Below, in pieces: positions 1-6,117 of a DNA stretch of 7,976 bases (the first letter of the stretch is position 1; each line of letters begins with the position of its first letter). The notes beneath the pieces were generated by a model, which saw only the letters and a program-made list of their open reading frames with translations, was not told where the DNA came from and made no database searches. Both the position numbers and the translations under genes were made by a program. The stretch comes from CAXYVC01 sp964292295. GTDB lineage: Bacteria > Acidobacteriota > Holophagae > Holophagales > Holophagaceae. Location of the stretch: assembly GCA_964292295.1 (NCBI GenBank), contig CAXYVC010000126.1, positions 1-7,976 of the forward strand, written 5' to 3'.

Positions 1-1
1 C

Positions 2-220
2 CGCTGGATCGACGTGTTCTGCGAGCGCGGCGCCTTCACGGCCGCGGAATCGCGTCGCGTCCTCGCCGCCGGGGGCGCCCCCGGGCTGCAACCTCGCATG
101 CACGGCAACCAGCTCGGACCGGGGGAGGGCGTGCGCGTCGCGGTCGACGCGGGTGCGGCATCCGTGGACCACTGCACGTACCTGGGCGATGACGACGTCG
201 CCGCGCTCGCGGCATCCGCG
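2..220 (+). CDS. hutI: Imidazolonepropionase, internal fragment (both ends missing)
   Basis: This is an internal piece of imidazolonepropionase, the third enzyme of histidine degradation, which hydrolyses 4-imidazolone-5-propionate to N-formimidoyl-glutamate. The frame is open from base 2 with no start in the window. It reads RWIDVFCERGAF, then MHGNQLGPGEG, then ASVDHCTYL, which match the amidohydrolase core of the actinobacterial HutI type: a metal-binding His in the HGNQL motif and a conserved His in the SVDHC motif. Similarity ends at about DDDVAALAAS (near base 218). The expected continuation (a TVATLLPG-like stretch) is absent, and the frame then runs through antisense hrpB sequence to a chance stop at 277. 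A natural HutI is about 400 residues, so only about 70 are present. The remaining hut genes are not in the window. The family call is fairly firm; the actinobacterial origin is inferred from sequence style. Confidence 0.8.
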
Positions 221-232
221 GCCGGCGCGCCG
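212..232. other. Chimeric junction between hutI fragment and hrpB
   Basis: Plus-strand HutI coding similarity ends near base 218. Minus-strand HrpB coding similarity, read towards lower coordinates, ends near base 230, just after a GRGRLGPGS stretch. The join therefore lies within roughly 15 bases of GC-rich sequence containing GGCGCGCC (224-231). Two unrelated genes are truncated against each other in opposite orientation, with no insertion sequence, integrase site or target duplication visible. A library, amplification or assembly chimera is the simplest explanation. Confidence 0.75.
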
Positions 233-1914
233 CTCCCGGGGCCCAGCCGCCCCCTCCCGCCGCCCAGCAGGGCGTAGGTGCCCTTGCCCCCCGCCCGGGC
301 CAGCCGGTCGGGATAGGCCGCCAGCAGGGCCCGCAGCAGGCGCTCCTCGGCCTCCGCTCCCTCCTCGGCGCGCCGGCCCCCCAGGGCGCGCCAGGCCTCC
401 CGGGCCTGGTGCGCCGCGGCGGGGTCGAGCCCGGCGGCGCGCAGGGCCTGGGCCTGGAATCCGTGGGCCTCCGCCTCCCGGAAGGCGTCCAGGCGGGCGA
501 AGAGGTCGGAGTCCAGGGCGTGGCCGCCCGCGCGGAACTCCGCGTCCAGCCCTCTCCTGGCCTCGAGGCTTCCGCCTTCCAGCAGGGCCGCGGCCAGGCG
601 GCCCAGGTGCCCCACGCCGAGCTGCTCCGCGGCCTGCACCAGCCGCGCCAGGCGCGGGTGCAGCGGCAGCCTCGCCATGGCGCGCCCCGCGGCGCTGAGG
701 CCCCCGTCCGTCCCCAGGGCGCCCAGGCGCGCCAGCAGGCCCTCCGCCGCCTCCAGGGCGGCCTCGGGGGGCGCCTCGAACCAGGCCAGGCGGCGCGGGT
801 CCAGGCCCATCCCGTGCAGGACCAGGAGGGCTTCCGCCAGGTCCGCGCGCTGGAGCTCCGGGGCGTCGAAGGCCGGCCGGGCGTGGAAGTCTCCGGAGGT
901 GTACAGGCGCAGGCAGAGGCCCGGTCCCGTGCGGCCCGCGCGGCCCGCGCGCTGGATGCAGCGCGCCTGGCTGATGCGGCGCGTGGAAAGGCCGGAGAGG
1001 CCCGACCAGGGGTCGTGCGCCGCCTCCCGCGCGAGGCCCGAATCCACCACGGCGGCCACGCCGTCGATGGTGAGGCTGCTCTCCGCCACGTTGGTGCTGA
1101 GGATGAGTTTGGGCTGGGCCGAGGGCGCCACCGCCTCCCGCTGGGCCTCCAGGGGGAGGCTGCCGTGGAGCAGGCGCAGCGCGTAGCCCAGGCGCGCGGC
1201 CGGGGCTTCGCAGGCCCGCGCGCAGGCGCGGATCTCCGCGGCCCCCGGCAGGAAGACCAGCGCGTGGCCACGGCCCGGGTCGAGGGTCTCGAGGCTGGAG
1301 GCCACCTGCTGCTCCAGGGGGCGGGCGTCCGGCCGCTCGGCGTGGCGCAGCTCCACCGGATGCAGGCGCCCTCCGCTGTGCAGGTGCTCCGCGTCCAGGT
1401 AGGCGGAGAGGGGCCCGGCGTCCAGGGTGGCGCTCATGGCCACGATGCGCAGATCCGGGCGGCGCTCCCGCTGCAGGCGGCGCAGCAGGGCCAGGGCCAG
1501 GTCCGTGTGCAGGCTCCGCTCGTGGAACTCGTCCAGCACGGCTACGGCGATGCCGTCGAGGCACGGGTTCTCCTGGAGGCGGCGCAGCAGCAGGGCCTCG
1601 GTCACGAAGTGGATGCGCGTCGCGGGGCCCGCACGGCGCTCGAAGCGCACGGCGTAGCCCACGCGCTCCCCCACCGCCTCGCCCAGCTCCTCCGCCACCC
1701 GGCAGGCGGCCAGGCGCGCGGCGAGGCGCCGGGGTTCCAGCACCCAGCAGGAACCCGCCTCCAGGAGCCCCGCGTCCAGCAGGGCGCGGGGCAGCCGCGT
1801 GGTCTTGCCCGCGCCCGGATCGGCGCTGAGCACCAGGTTCCGCCCGGCGCGGAGGAGCTCCACCGCGCGGGGCAGCAGGGCATCGACGGGCAGGGGCGGA
1901 AGGGATGGCGCCAT
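230..1914 (-). CDS. hrpB: ATP-dependent DExH helicase HrpB, C-terminus truncated
   Basis: HrpB is a DEAH/RHA-type superfamily 2 helicase presumed to act on RNA; its physiological role is poorly defined in most bacteria. Translated from ATG at 1914, the motifs appear in order: Walker A GAGKTT (residues 34-39), EPRRLAAR (60-67), the DEFHERS box (128-134), SAT (161-163), STNVAESSLTIDG (273-285) and QRAGRAGRTG (321-330). A helicase-associated region follows, and an AAYPDRLAR motif near residue 520 is typical of the HrpB subgroup. About 560 native residues are present against the usual 800-850; the HrpB-specific C-terminal domain is missing because the frame runs into foreign sequence near base 230. 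The frame stays open to the window edge, so the C-terminal residues of any automatic call would be artefact. A GGAAG lies only one base before the ATG, so the ribosome site is weak. It is divergent from the zinc-ribbon gene, with 36 nt between starts. Confidence 0.92.
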
Positions 1915-1950
1915 GCTTCCAGTATGCTGGACCCCTGCACGGGAGCCGCC
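1915..1950. promoter_or_regulatory. Short divergent intergenic region, hrpB / zinc-ribbon gene
   Basis: Only 36 nt separate the start codons of hrpB (minus) and the zinc-ribbon gene (plus). The gap contains a small inverted repeat, CCAG-TATG-CTGG (1919-1930). On the plus strand, TATGCT (1923-1928) is a possible -10 element; on the minus strand, CATACT ends 6 nt before the hrpB ATG, which would give an almost leaderless transcript. No convincing -35 element is visible for either direction, so the promoters could lie inside the opposing genes. Confidence 0.3.
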
Positions 1951-2352
1951 ATGATCGAACGATTCCGGGCCAGCCGCTGGACGAAGGGCAACCATCTCTT
2001 CCCCACCGTGATCGAGGTGGGCGACGCCGCGGTGGTCCGCCTCAAGCGCTCCTGGTTTACCCGCAACGAGATGAGCATCCACCTCCAGCGCGTGGCTTCC
2101 GTGCACATCGAGACGGGCGTCCTCTGGAGTGACATCCGCATCGAGAGCACCGGCGGCGGCGACGATATCGAGAGCCACGGCCACACCCGCCGGGACGCCC
2201 GGCGCATCAAGGAGCTAATCGAGGCCGCCCAGAGCCGCCAGCTCCAGGGCGGGGCGGAGGAGGCCGGGCGCGTGTGCCCCTTCTGCGCCGAAACCATCAA
2301 GGCCGCGGCCGTGGTGTGCCGCTACTGCGGGCGGGAGCTTCCGAAGGGCTGA
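1951..2352 (+). CDS. Small PH-like protein with C-terminal zinc ribbon
   Basis: This is a 133-residue uncharacterised protein. Residues 1-95 are beta-rich and look like a short bacterial PH-like domain (TVIEVGDAAVVRLKRSW, then SIHLQRVASVHIETG and SDIRIES), ending in a helix DARRIKELIEAA. A zinc ribbon follows: CPFC at 109-112 and CRYC at 123-126, with the spacing of a four-cysteine zinc site. No signal peptide or membrane segment is seen, so it is probably cytoplasmic. PH-like domains of this kind may bind ligands or partners; the function is unknown. I chose ATG 1951 because GGGAG (1941-1945) lies 5 nt upstream; an in-frame ATG at 1924 would add nine residues (MLDPCTGAA) but lacks a ribosome site. 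The frame is open far upstream only because it is antisense to hrpB. It is convergent with lpxD. Confidence 0.8.
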   Translation: MIERFRASRWTKGNHLFPTVIEVGDAAVVRLKRSWFTRNEMSIHLQRVASVHIETGVLWSDIRIESTGGGDDIESHGHTRRDARRIKELIEAAQSRQLQGGAEEAGRVCPFCAETIKAAAVVCRYCGRELPKG

Positions 2353-2372
2353 ACCCAGGTCGTGCGATGGCG

Positions 2373-2403
2373 GCCATGCCCTTTGCGGAGCAAGGGCCGT
2401 GGC
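2373..2403. terminator. Strong hairpin between convergent genes, candidate bidirectional terminator
   Basis: GCCATG (2373-2378) pairs with CGTGGC (2398-2403), and CCCTTTGC (2379-2386) pairs with GCAAGGG (2390-2396) with one bulged T, leaving a GGA loop. This makes a stem of about 13 bp with one G-T pair and one unpaired C. It lies between the stop codons of the zinc-ribbon gene (2352) and lpxD (2420), which face each other. There is no T tract on either side, so it is either a factor-independent terminator of a GC-rich type or simply a 3' stabilising stem. Confidence 0.5.
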
Positions 2404-2419
2404 GTGGCAGCCCCCGGGC

Positions 2420-3427
2420 TCAGCCCTCGCGGGTGAGGCGGCCCAGCTTGCGCAGGAGGGCGGGCAGGCGGTTGATGGCGGCCTGGCACTCCATCCACTG
2501 GCGGTGGGGGCGGGCCAGGTAGCCGCTCACGAAGCTGCCCTCGGGCAGGTCCTTGGCGACCATGCTGTTGCCGCTGACGATGGATTTGCTGCCGATGTGC
2601 AGGTGCCCGGAGGTGCCCACCTTCCCGGCGAGGGTCACGTGGTCGCCCAGCGTGGTGGAGCCGCTGAGGCCCACCTGGCTGACGATCAGGCAGTGCTCGC
2701 CGGTGCGCACGTTGTGGGCGATCTGCACCAGGTTGTCCACCTTCGTGCCCCTCCCGATGCGGGTGGGGCCCAGGGCGCCGCGGTCCACGGTGGTGCAGGC
2801 GCCGATCTCCACGTCGTCCTCCACCTCCACCCAGCCGGCCTGGGGCACCTTCTCGTGGCGGCCCTGCACCAGCACGTAGCCGTAGCCGTCGCTGCCCAGC
2901 ACGGTGTTGGCGTGGACGCGCACGCGGCTGCCGAGCCGCGTGCGGCGGTACAGCACCACGCCGCTCATGAGCTCGCAGCCTTCGCCCAGCACGCAGTCCT
3001 CGGCGACGTGCACGCCGGGGTGCAGGCGGCAGCCCGCCCCGATCACGCTGCGGGCGCCCACGCTCACGCCCGGGGCGAGGCGGGCGCCGGGGTGGACGAC
3101 GGCGCTCGGGTGCACCGGGGCCTCGCTCCACTCGGGCTCCGGCTCGGGATGCAGCAGGCCCACGGCCTGGGCGAAGCCCCAGTAGGGGTTGGGCATGCGC
3201 AGGAGGGGCAGGCCGGGCAGCTCGGTCTTGGGGTCCACCAGGATCAGGCCCGCGCGGCTGTGCTGGGCCTTCTCGTGGTACTTGGCGTTGGCCAGGAAGC
3301 TGACGTGGGCGCCTTCCGCCTCGTCGAGGGGGCGCACGGCCTCGATCACGCGGTCCGCGGGGCAGTCCCGCAGCTCGCCGCCCAGGCGTTCGGCGAGTTC
3401 TCCGGCCGTGACGGTGCGCGTGTGCAT
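2420..3427 (-). CDS. lpxD: UDP-3-O-(3-hydroxyacyl)glucosamine N-acyltransferase
   Basis: LpxD transfers a 3-hydroxyacyl chain from acyl carrier protein to the 2-amino group of UDP-3-O-acyl-glucosamine, the third step of lipid A synthesis, in the cytoplasm. The 335-residue protein matches the family's usual ~340. The N-terminal uridine-binding domain carries FLANAKY (44-50). From about residue 103 a left-handed beta-helix of hexapeptide repeats follows (VHPSAVVHPGARLAPGVSVG and on). DGYGY is at 180-184, and QIAHN (235-239) holds the predicted catalytic base His238, matching His239 of E. coli. The C-terminal helix (ECQAAINRLPALLRKL) is the acyl-carrier contact region of the family. The start is set by GGGAGG (3439-3434) six bases before the ATG. 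The gene stands alone here, not beside bamA, skp, fabZ or lpxA as in many Proteobacteria, and is divergent from lgt. It shows that the source makes lipid A. Confidence 0.95.
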   Translation of the reverse strand: MHTRTVTAGELAERLGGELRDCPADRVIEAVRPLDEAEGAHVSFLANAKYHEKAQHSRAGLILVDPKTELPGLPLLRMPNPYWGFAQAVGLLHPEPEPEWSEAPVHPSAVVHPGARLAPGVSVGARSVIGAGCRLHPGVHVAEDCVLGEGCELMSGVVLYRRTRLGSRVRVHANTVLGSDGYGYVLVQGRHEKVPQAGWVEVEDDVEIGACTTVDRGALGPTRIGRGTKVDNLVQIAHNVRTGEHCLIVSQVGLSGSTTLGDHVTLAGKVGTSGHLHIGSKSIVSGNSMVAKDLPEGSFVSGYLARPHRQWMECQAAINRLPALLRKLGRLTREG

Positions 3428-3492
3428 GGAAAGCCTCCCGGGCTACGAGCCTAGCATCCCCGTCGCGGGTACCATGCAGGGCTGAGGTCTTC
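3428..3492. promoter_or_regulatory. Divergent intergenic region lpxD / lgt
   Basis: This 65-nt gap must hold the start signals of both lpxD (minus) and lgt (plus). The two ribosome sites are clear: GGGAGG for lpxD on the minus strand (3439-3434) and GAGG for lgt (3484-3487). Possible -10 elements are TACCAT (3470-3475, plus) and TAGGCT (minus), but neither has a recognisable -35 partner. Divergent placement would allow lipid A and lipoprotein synthesis genes to share control; this is only suggested by the layout. Confidence 0.35.
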
Positions 3493-4290
3493 ATGCATCC
3501 CATCCTCTTCCGCATTGGCTCCTTCGAGTTCGGCACCTACGGCGTCCTGCTGGTGCTCGGCTTCTTCGCCGCCCTTGCCCTCGCCCGCCGCATGGCGCGC
3601 CGGGACGGCCTGGCGCCGGAGGCCATCTCGGAGCTGGCCATCGCCATGCTCCTGGGTGGCGTGGTGGGCTCCAAGCTGCTGATGGTCGTGGTGGATCTGG
3701 TGCGGGGCGTGCCGCCCGGCGAGATCTTCAGCCTGGCCTACCTGCGGGCGGGGGGCGCGGTGCACGGGGGCGTGATCCTCGGTGCGGTGGTCTTCTTCTG
3801 GCGCATCCGGCGCATGCAGCTGCCCCTGGGGCAGACGATGGACGCCTTCGCGCCGGCCATCCCCCTGGGCCAGGCCATCGGCCGCCTGGGCTGCCTGGTG
3901 GCGGGCTGCTGCTACGGCACGGAGTGCCACCAGCCCTGGGCCATCACCTTCCACAGTTCCGACGCGGCGCGCATCTCCGGCACGCCGCTGGGCCTGCCTC
4001 TGCACCCCGTGCAGCTCTACAACGGCCTCTCCAACGCCTGCATCGCCGTGGTGATCCTGCTGCTCGCGCGCCGGCGCCGCTTCCCCGCCCAGCTCATGGC
4101 CGCCTACTTCCTGCTGGAGGGCGCGGGCCGGGTGCTGCTGGAGGGCTTCCGGGGCGACCTGGACCGGGGCCAGGGCTGGCTGGGCTGGGCCTGGCTGAGC
4201 ACGGGCCGCATCACGGGCCTGCTCTTCGTGGCCTTCGGGGCCGCCCTCTGGATCCTCTTCTCCCGCCGCGCGGCGAAGGTGGCCGCGTGA
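3493..4290 (+). CDS. lgt: Prolipoprotein diacylglyceryl transferase
   Basis: Lgt moves the diacylglycerol group of phosphatidylglycerol to the lipobox cysteine of prolipoproteins, the first step of lipoprotein maturation, in the inner membrane. The 265-residue protein has several hydrophobic segments (about 14-30, 46-70, 93-103, 180-192 and 240-257). Family motifs are GGAVHGG with His91, the signature GRLGCLVAGCCYG (130-142) with the essential Arg131, HPVQLY (171-176), EGFRGD (217-222) and STGRITGL near the end. The GCLVAGCCYG form differs from the GNFINGELWG of E. coli and is common in deltaproteobacterial and acidobacterial-type enzymes. ATG 3493 has GAGG five bases upstream. Its stop overlaps the start of the pseudouridine synthase gene by four bases, so the two are probably cotranscribed. 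Predicted lipoproteins encoded at 5473-6039 and possibly from 6683 would be its substrates. Confidence 0.95.
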   Translation: MHPILFRIGSFEFGTYGVLLVLGFFAALALARRMARRDGLAPEAISELAIAMLLGGVVGSKLLMVVVDLVRGVPPGEIFSLAYLRAGGAVHGGVILGAVVFFWRIRRMQLPLGQTMDAFAPAIPLGQAIGRLGCLVAGCCYGTECHQPWAITFHSSDAARISGTPLGLPLHPVQLYNGLSNACIAVVILLLARRRRFPAQLMAAYFLLEGAGRVLLEGFRGDLDRGQGWLGWAWLSTGRITGLLFVAFGAALWILFSRRAAKVAA

Positions 4291-5279
4291 GCGCCGCCGT
4301 GATCCTGCTGGAGGCCGAGGCGCCGCGCCTGGACCGCTTCCTGGTGGAGCGCTTTCCCGAGCTGCCCCGCAGCCGCTGGGAGGCCTGGATCCGGGACGGG
4401 CGGGTGAGCGTGAATGGCGAGGCGGTGCGGAAGCCGGGCACCCGCCTGCGCGCAGGGGACCGCCTGGAGACGGAGATCCCGGAGCGCACGCCCCCGGGCC
4501 TGCACCTGGAGCCCGAGGACCTGGAACTGCCCACCCTCTTCGAGGACGGGCGGCTGTGGATCCTGGACAAGCCGGCCGGCGTGGTGGTGCACCCGGGCCC
4601 CGGGCACGCCTCCGGCACCGTGGTGAACGCCCTGCTGGGGCGTCTGCACCGGGCGGTGGACGTGGATCCTTCCGCAGCGGCCGAAGAGGACGAGAGCGAA
4701 GAAGGTGCGTCGTTGCCCTGGCCCGGCCTCGTGCACCGCCTGGACCGCTACACCACGGGCTGCCTGGCGACCGCCAAGGACGCGGAGGCCCAGGCCTGCC
4801 TGCAGGCCCAGTTCAAGGCGCGCACGGTGGAGAAGCGCTACCTGGCGCTGTGTCGCATGAGCCGCCGCCTGCCCGAGCTGGGCAGCCTGCTGGTGGATGC
4901 GCCCCTGGCCCGGCACCGGGTGGAGCGCCTGAAGATGACCGTGAACGCGGGCGGGAGGCCCTCCCAGACGCGCGTGAAGGTGCTGGGCCACGCCTGCGGC
5001 CTGGCCCTGGTGGAGTGCGAGCTGCTCACCGGGCGCACCCACCAGATCCGCGTGCACCTCTCCCATCTGGGGGCGCCCATCCTGGGCGATCCCCTGTACG
5101 GCGGTGCCCCCCGCTGGCAGGACGCGGAGCGCCGGGCCTTCGAGGTGCCGCACCCGCTGCTCCACGCCTGGAAGCTGGCGGTGGACCACCCGGACGGCCG
5201 CCGCATCCCGGTGGAGGCCCCCATTCCCGAACCCTTCCGCGCCGTGCTGGCGCGCCTGGGGCTCCCGCTGCCGGAATAG
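4287..5279 (+). CDS. RluA/RluD-family RNA pseudouridine synthase with S4 domain
   Basis: This cytoplasmic enzyme converts specific uridines to pseudouridine, most likely in 23S rRNA. The 330-residue protein begins with an S4 RNA-binding domain (about 13-60, RLDRFLVERFPELPRSRWE to VSVNGE). It then has LDKPAGVVVHPG (93-104), the catalytic motif HRLDRYTTG (150-158) with Asp153, and ELLTGRTHQIRVHLSHLG and DPLYGG towards the C-terminus. The length and S4-plus-catalytic layout match RluC/RluD; which position it modifies cannot be told from sequence alone. The GTG start at 4287 overlaps the lgt stop (GTGA), has GAAGG seven bases upstream and gives a complete S4 domain. An acidic stretch (about 125-140, with EEDESEE) lies between the conserved LDKP and HRLD motifs. 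A hairpin begins at the stop codon. Confidence 0.9.
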   Translation: MSAAVILLEAEAPRLDRFLVERFPELPRSRWEAWIRDGRVSVNGEAVRKPGTRLRAGDRLETEIPERTPPGLHLEPEDLELPTLFEDGRLWILDKPAGVVVHPGPGHASGTVVNALLGRLHRAVDVDPSAAAEEDESEEGASLPWPGLVHRLDRYTTGCLATAKDAEAQACLQAQFKARTVEKRYLALCRMSRRLPELGSLLVDAPLARHRVERLKMTVNAGGRPSQTRVKVLGHACGLALVECELLTGRTHQIRVHLSHLGAPILGDPLYGGAPRWQDAERRAFEVPHPLLHAWKLAVDHPDGRRIPVEAPIPEPFRAVLARLGLPLPE

Positions 5280-5325
5280 CCCTTCGCCCAGATATTGGGC
5301 TCGACAGAAGGGCTCTGCCAGAGCC
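5278..5325 (+). terminator. Nested hairpins at the 3' end of the pseudouridine synthase gene
   Basis: AGCCCTTC (5278-5285) pairs perfectly with GAAGGGCT (5307-5314). Inside it, GCCCA (5286-5290) pairs with TGGGC (5296-5300) around a GATAT loop, leaving six unpaired bases on one side. The 3' arm also belongs to a second perfect repeat, GGCTCTG-C-CAGAGCC (5311-5325), so the two stems compete. The structure starts within the TAG stop (5277-5279). There is no T tract. Its position supports a terminator or 3' protective role for the lgt operon. Confidence 0.5.
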
Positions 5326-5472
5326 GTCCTTCGAGCGCTTGCGGCTCGCGACACTCGGGTTGTGCGGGTCCCCGCTTCGCCCCTCGCAGTTCGGGCCAGA
5401 CCGAGCCTGGCCCACGTCCGCCCCACGCCTCCCTCTACCGAAGGAGGCTGGCCGGAACCGCATCATCCGGGC
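5326..5472. repeat. Rest of hairpin-rich convergent intergenic region
   Basis: The gap between the convergent pseudouridine synthase and Ig-like lipoprotein genes carries further inverted repeats: CGAGC (5332-5336) with GCTCG (5344-5348), GCGGG (5364-5368) with CCCGC (5371-5375), and GCCTCC (5427-5432) with GGAGGC (5443-5448). The last lies about 25 bases beyond the lipoprotein stop in its direction of transcription and could end that message. No supported gene is seen. It may be a dispersed intergenic repeat or a small structured RNA; I cannot decide from one copy. Confidence 0.4.
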
Positions 5473-6039
5473 TCAGGACACCCGCACGACGGCGGTGGCG
5501 CTGACGCTCGGGTCCACCGCGCTGGTGGCCACCACGTGGAAGACACCCGTGTGGCCGGGGGCGCTGTAGCGCCCGTCCGGGCCCACCTGGCCGCCGGAAG
5601 CCTCCTCCACCCGCCAGGTGACGGTGGGGCGGGGCAGGCCGCGAAGGCGGGCCGTGAAGGCCAGGCTTCCGCCGGGGGCCACCGCAGCCTCGGCGGGCAG
5701 CACCCGCAGGTCCGGGAGCACCCGGAGCTCCAGCAGGCCCTTGGCGCTGCCGCCCTCCGCCCGGGGGGCCCGCAGCACCACGTGGTAGGTCCCGGCGCTG
5801 GGGGGGGCGAGGTAGGTGACCCGCAGACCCGTGGAGCGCAGGAAGCCGCCGCCGTGGAGCTCCTGCACCTCCCAGGTGGGCTCGCCCGCCAGCTCTTCCA
5901 GGGGCTCGGCCCGCAGCTCCAGGCGCTCGCCGACCCGCAGCACGGGCTCCGGCGGGTCCACCTGGATGGCGTCGGGCCCCGACCCGCAGCCGGCGAGGAG
6001 GGCCAGGGCGAGGGGGCAGAGGAGGCATCGGGGGCGCAT
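5473..6039 (-). CDS. Small Ig-like repeat lipoprotein
   Basis: This is a predicted exported lipoprotein of 188 residues with unknown function. It starts with a short signal peptide (MRPRCLLCPLALALLAGC) whose lipobox LAGC places the lipidated cysteine at residue 18. The mature part looks like two tandem bacterial Ig-like domains. The first (about 25-107) has VDPPEPVLRVGERLELRA and the ending AGTYHVVLRA. The second (about 108-188) has VLPAEAAVAPGGSLAFTA, TVTWRVEEASGG, GRYSAPGHTGVFHVVATS and SATAVVRV, the pattern of Ig-like repeats common in acidobacterial surface proteins. ATG 6039 is chosen because the lipobox follows at the right distance and GGAG (6048-6045) lies five bases upstream; the longer open frame upstream overlaps the divergent rhodanese gene. 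It is probably anchored in the envelope and matured by Lgt. The domain call is by pattern only. Confidence 0.82.
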   Translation of the reverse strand: MRPRCLLCPLALALLAGCGSGPDAIQVDPPEPVLRVGERLELRAEPLEELAGEPTWEVQELHGGGFLRSTGLRVTYLAPPSAGTYHVVLRAPRAEGGSAKGLLELRVLPDLRVLPAEAAVAPGGSLAFTARLRGLPRPTVTWRVEEASGGQVGPDGRYSAPGHTGVFHVVATSAVDPSVSATAVVRVS

Positions 6040-6117
6040 GACGGCTCCATGTTCGCACGGGGGACGTGCCCTTCGGGCCGGAGAGGCGCATACTCTCCGG
6101 AAAAAGCCGAGGTGCCC
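6040..6117. promoter_or_regulatory. Divergent promoter region with perfect 8-bp dyad
   Basis: The 78-nt gap separates the Ig-like lipoprotein (minus) from the rhodanese-like gene (plus). It contains a perfect inverted repeat, CCGGAGAG (6078-6085) and CTCTCCGG (6093-6100), with a 7-nt spacer, followed by AAAAA. CATACT (6089-6094), a fair -10 candidate for the plus-strand gene, overlaps the spacer and right arm, so a protein bound to the dyad could block transcription. A shorter GCAC/GTGC repeat lies to the left. No good -35 element is visible. Confidence 0.45.

Noticed and set aside
224..231. An eight-base GGCGCGCC site at the left join, possible sign of cloning
   Set aside because: In DNA this GC-rich such a site is expected by chance often enough, and no matching site lies at the right join.
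36..1271. A 411-residue minus-strand open frame
   Set aside because: It is out of phase with the HrpB reading frame and consists of Arg/Pro/Ala-rich shadow sequence. The true HrpB frame is open to the window edge.
1915..1950. A confident divergent promoter with leaderless hrpB transcript
   Set aside because: Only -10-like hexamers are visible, with no -35 partner. The idea rests on spacing alone, so it is kept as a low-confidence region only.
409..2352. A 647-residue plus-strand open frame ending in the zinc-ribbon protein
   Set aside because: Everything upstream of about 1951 is antisense to hrpB, which has full helicase motifs. The composition is low-complexity Arg/Ala/Gln, typical of shadow frames in GC-rich DNA. 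Only the last 133 residues are a real protein.
2399..3454. A 351-residue plus-strand open frame rich in Ala, His and Val
   Set aside because: It is the exact antisense of lpxD, whose sense protein has all family motifs and normal length.
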